The notes under the pieces are model-generated. The model saw nothing but the letters and a program-made list of their open reading frames with translations, made no database searches and was not told the origin of the DNA. A stretch of 64,000 nucleotides of DNA from Mortierella sp. BCC40632 (lineage: Eukaryota > Mortierellomycota > Mortierellomycetes > Mortierellales > Mortierellaceae): positions 434,001 through 498,000 of the forward strand of contig WAEK01000016.1 of assembly GCA_011634665.1 (NCBI GenBank), read 5' to 3'. The translations under genes and the position numbers were made by a program. Shown here piece by piece: positions 61,000 through 64,000 of this stretch (its first letter is position 1; every line of letters starts with the position of its first letter).

Positions 61000-61730
61000 A
61001 CTCTAACTCTTTGCCTTGAAGCTCAACGAGATCAATCGTGTGAAATACAGACGCTTGCTGACCAAAAGGCTGCCATCTCGTATCGCCTCTACTTTGGGTG
61101 ACTCTGGTCACCACTTGATGGAGATCAGAAATGTGGTCAAGTAAAAAAGATGGTTCTGAAGCCCTTTAAGGCTGTGGTCCTCACCAAATCAAGATTCTCG
61201 GGATTGACATGGGTCAAGCATTTACTGTCGGAGCAAGCACCTTCCTGCCCCTTCCAAAAATTCTACTGTAGTCATTGTGGGAGAATTCTGGAGTGGCACT
61301 GCAGGAAGAACTCGTGCTAAGCAAGTCATCCAAGTCCCTTAATCTCTTGGTTAAACGAAAAAGCAGTTTATTAACCAACACTGGAGTTCAGATGTTGGAT
61401 GAAGCAGAGAAAAATCGATCAATTGAAGATGGTGGGTCGATCGGTCAGATTGAGACGCGTTCAACAGGTCGAGAAAGGTCTCAACTCATTTTAAGGGATT
61501 AGCGTGTTAAAGGAGCAACTATGGAATACCAGAAAAACTATCAAGGAAAAATACAGGACGATTGCTAATTGCTTACTGAAGCATGTTGGAGGATTGACAG
61601 GAGTCAAGAGGAGTGACAACAATAAGGTCGTCATTGAGGTTAGTCTTGAGTAGTTCTCCTCAAGAATGAGATTGGTCTCCTTGCATACTCCGTATCAATC
61701 CTACTTTGCACAAAAAGCGAGCTGTCAGTA
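61000..61730 (+). pseudogene. Decayed TnpB/Fanzor-like RuvC nuclease gene
   Basis: Plus-strand frames, broken by stops and frame changes, read in order. First is a basic NRVKYRRLLTKRLPSRIAST segment (61030-61090). Next is ILGIDMGQAFTVGAS (61194-61240), which has the form of a RuvC-I motif with its catalytic Asp. Then come a LISWLNEKAVY-type / LLVKRKSSLLTNTGVQMLDE helix region (61335-61400), LKEQLWNTRKTIKEKYRTIA (61508-61570), NNKVVIEVSLE where RuvC-II is expected (61620-61650), and LHTPYQSYFAQKAS (61682-61722). The zinc finger and RuvC-III end are missing. In intact fungal relatives that I recall, these blocks occur in the same order. At least three stops make it inactive. Confidence 0.65.
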
Positions 61731-62061
61731 GTAGTTTCTCTTTGCTTCTCTTACAATCTCAGTTGACCGACTGCTGTTGCTTCAACTTGCGATAGGCGCA
61801 ACCGCTTGGATATGCACCCCTTCTTTTCGTCTTCGGTGACGTAATTTTTTTTTTTTTTATTTCTAATTTTATCCACGTCGCCCCCTTCGCCAATTTCTTC
61901 ATCATCTCCAGTCTATCCTCGTTCTCTCGCCCTTCATCTCTCTCTTTCTTTCTTTCTCCATTTGTCCAAGTCCGCCTTTCATCTCTTTCACACTCTTCCG
62001 CACATACATACTCTCCAACGCTCTCTTTCTCTCTTTCTTTCTCTGTCTCTCTCTACCTACC

Positions 62062-62100
<39 letters not shown>

Positions 62101-62338
62101 AGTTGCCAGGTGCTCTCATACCAGCTCTTTCAAAGGTAAAGCAAGGATCTACTCTCCCAAGCAACCGATCTTTATTCAATGGTCTTGATTTCTTCTTCTC
62201 TGTAAAAACTCGATCCTCATCTGTTCCTATTTCATCTACCTCCTCTGTCCTAATCTAGATCATTTTTGCTACATCAAGACTCTTCTCGCAAGCTCCTCTT
62301 TACTGTTCCTCATCTCACCACACAAGATCCCAAGCATC
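61731..62338 (+). promoter_or_regulatory. YRA1 promoter and CT-rich leader
   Basis: T run at 61845-61858, then a strongly pyrimidine-rich coding strand with (CT)n at 62064-62098 ending in TTCAG, a possible 5'-UTR splice acceptor. About 240 bases of leader follow before the start codon. Confidence 0.5.
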
Positions 62339-64000
62339 ATGTCGTCCTCTCTTGATATGTCCCTTGATGATATCATCAAGACCCAGAAGGCCAGCCGTCC
62401 TCGCCACAACAACAGCAACAACAGCAACAACAACAATAACAGCAACAACACCCGTGGTGGCCGTGGCAACCGTGGTAGCGGTCCTACCCGCAACACCCGC
62501 AGCAGCACGCGCGACAGCAAGCCCTACCAGGCGAACCAGCAGAACCGCGGCGCCGCAACGAGCGCTCCTCTTCACACCTCAGTCATCCGCCAAAGCGCCC
62601 CTGATGGCTCCAAGATGCAGGTCTCCAACCTTGACCATCGTGTCACCTCCGAAGACCTCAAGGTAATTTGAAGGGAGCCAAGCTTTTTTCTTTTCTTTTC
62701 TTTTTCCTCGATGAAAAAGAAAGAAAGAAAGAAAGAAAGAAAACACTCCAGCTTGGAGCGAGCATGAGCGAAAAACGAGCGAGTTCCTTCATCACAAGGG
62801 CCGCCACCCAGTGCAAAAAGGAGAATCCCAGACCTTGACGTCGACCCCACGCGCGTGCCCCTGCCGCAGCTGAACGGAAGCCCGGATTTTTTCGGGGGAG
62901 AAAGGGACCAAGGGAGAGGGGGACGAAATATGACCCACGACTCTATGAATCCTCCGTGGCAGACCTCGCAAGCTTTCCTCGAGCCTTCTTTACGTGAGAG
63001 AGAGAGAAAGAAGTATCGAGAAAGAATGGAAAGAAGTGAAAGAAGGAATAGAAAGAGGTAGCCACGGAGACGACAGGAGGACAGGACAAGAACGACTGTG
63101 GTCGTTTTCTTTTTTCTTTTTCCTCCTTGTCTTGATTGTTTTTCTGTCCCCTCCCCCTTCCTGTGGAGCAATCTGTTCCGACTGTTTATCTGCCGAGCAG
63201 AATTGCTCTACTTGACTCCCGGCCTACTTGCGTCCACACACAAGGAGACCGTCCCTGCTCCCCAGGGTGGGTGGGGTGGGAGTCTCCTGTCTGGGAACCT
63301 GGGAACCGATACTTCCATGCATTCGACCAGCGCAGGACCGCCGGTCGGAGCCTTTGTCCAGGAGCCAAAAAGCGCGCGAGCGACCCCGAGCCAGGCTACT
63401 ACGGAAGTGGACCTGAGTTTTCTTCTTTTTTTTCTTCTTCTTCTTTTCAAACGAGAATCGAGAAAAAGAAAAATGGCGCCATGACTTTTGATACTACATG
63501 TGGAAGCACCGACATTATTGTTATTTTTTCAATCTCAAGTTTGTGACAGCCTCCCTAACGGACACACACCCTCCACCCTCCCCTCACAACCACACTTGGG
63601 ACGTTTCTCTCTCTTTTGTTGTCGGTTACGTTCTTTCTGTTCTCTTTGCGCTGTCGATGATGGTTGCTCTGGAATTTTGGGGGATCGTTTTGTGTGTTTT
63701 TTTTTTCTCTCTCTTTTCTTTTTCTCTATTGGTGATGGTCTTGAATAGCTTATCTTCTCGTCCAGAGTGGGTCCTCTCAAGAAGTGCACTTTGATGTACG
63801 ATCAGAACGGCAAGTCGACTGGCTCAGCCCTTATTCACTTTAACCGTGTCGGTGATGCCGCCGTTGCCTATGGCAAGTTCAATGGCGTTCCTCTTGATGG
63901 TAAGTTTGATTTGTAGAAAGTGAGCGAAGTGAGAGGATTTTCCAATCCTTATTGTTATTATTATTTTTTGCTCCAGCTGGTCTTTTGTCTTATTGGTCCA
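62339..64000 (+). CDS. YRA1: YRA1/ALYREF mRNA-export adaptor (partial, cut by window end)
   Basis: TREX component that binds SUB2/UAP56 and hands mRNA to the export receptor in the nucleus. Exon 1 is 62339-62662 and exon 2 63749-63899; further exons lie past the window. The N-terminal helicase-binding motif is clear: LDMSLDDIIK at residues 5-14. An Asn/Gln run and an RGG-type box (TRGGRGNRGSG) follow, then the RRM: MQVSNLDHRVTSEDLK at the end of exon 1, continued in exon 2 as LIFSSRVGPLKKCTLMYD and GSALIHFNRVGDAAVAYGKF, NGVPLDG. The first intron is 1,086 bases and splits the RRM. After exon 2 a donor GTAAGT is present, and no acceptor before the window end gives the expected RPM continuation, so that intron probably runs out of the window. 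Confidence 0.93.

Noticed and set aside
63977..64000. Third YRA1 exon starting after CTCCAG at 63976
   Set aside because: The translation (AGLLSYWS) does not continue the conserved RRM end after NGVPLDG, so the intron most likely runs past the window.

Overview
The window is nuclear DNA of a filamentous fungus. Almost every gene is split by short GT-AG introns, the products are typically eukaryotic, and the gene content fits early-diverging fungi. Long poly-T/poly-A tracts, CT/GA microsatellites, paired small C2-domain proteins and decayed RuvC-nuclease elements make a Mortierella/Linnemannia-type species (Mortierellomycotina) my best guess. That placement is inference; no marker gene settles it.

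Layout. 1-6.4 kb: a small secreted Trp/Gly-rich protein, then DPH1 (diphthamide synthesis, minus) and RIO2 (40S maturation kinase, plus), head to head across a 312-bp promoter. 9.2-11.4 kb: an isopenicillin-N-synthase-like 2-oxoglutarate/Fe(II) dioxygenase in eight exons. 12.2-16.9 kb: two C2-domain genes on the minus strand, one ending in a chitin-binding-like CBM5/12 module. 17-23 kb: gene-poor, with a broken multi-exon gene and a 247-bp-period tandem duplication. 23.4-25.4 kb: the mitochondrial GTP/GDP carrier GGC1 (minus). 26.5-30.4 kb: a tandem pair of membrane-anchored class-C beta-lactamase-fold proteins. 30.5-37.1 kb: a secreted or ER protein with a very acidic tail, a stomatin-like protein with two microexons, and a GNAT acetyltransferase. 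37.1-45 kb: no intact gene, but a diverged ~1.4-kb direct duplication and repeated ~250-bp units. 45-51.7 kb: PTC7-type PP2C phosphatase and the mRNA-export helicase SUB2. 54-58.8 kb: an unknown Ser/Thr-rich protein with an Atg8-binding-like motif, a small secreted ORF, a UPF0538 (C2orf76) homologue and KTI12. 59-61.7 kb: two remnants of a TnpB/Fanzor-like RuvC nuclease element. 62.3 kb to the end: YRA1/ALYREF, cut by the window edge.

There is no operon or biosynthetic cluster. Functional themes recur: translation (DPH1, RIO2, KTI12), TREX mRNA export (SUB2 and YRA1 10.6 kb apart), mitochondria (GGC1, PTC7) and membranes (C2 proteins, stomatin, beta-lactamase-fold pair). Exon boundaries were set by eye from splice signals, reading-frame continuity and remembered family alignments. 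The multi-exon models keep frame throughout, but no transcript data were available.
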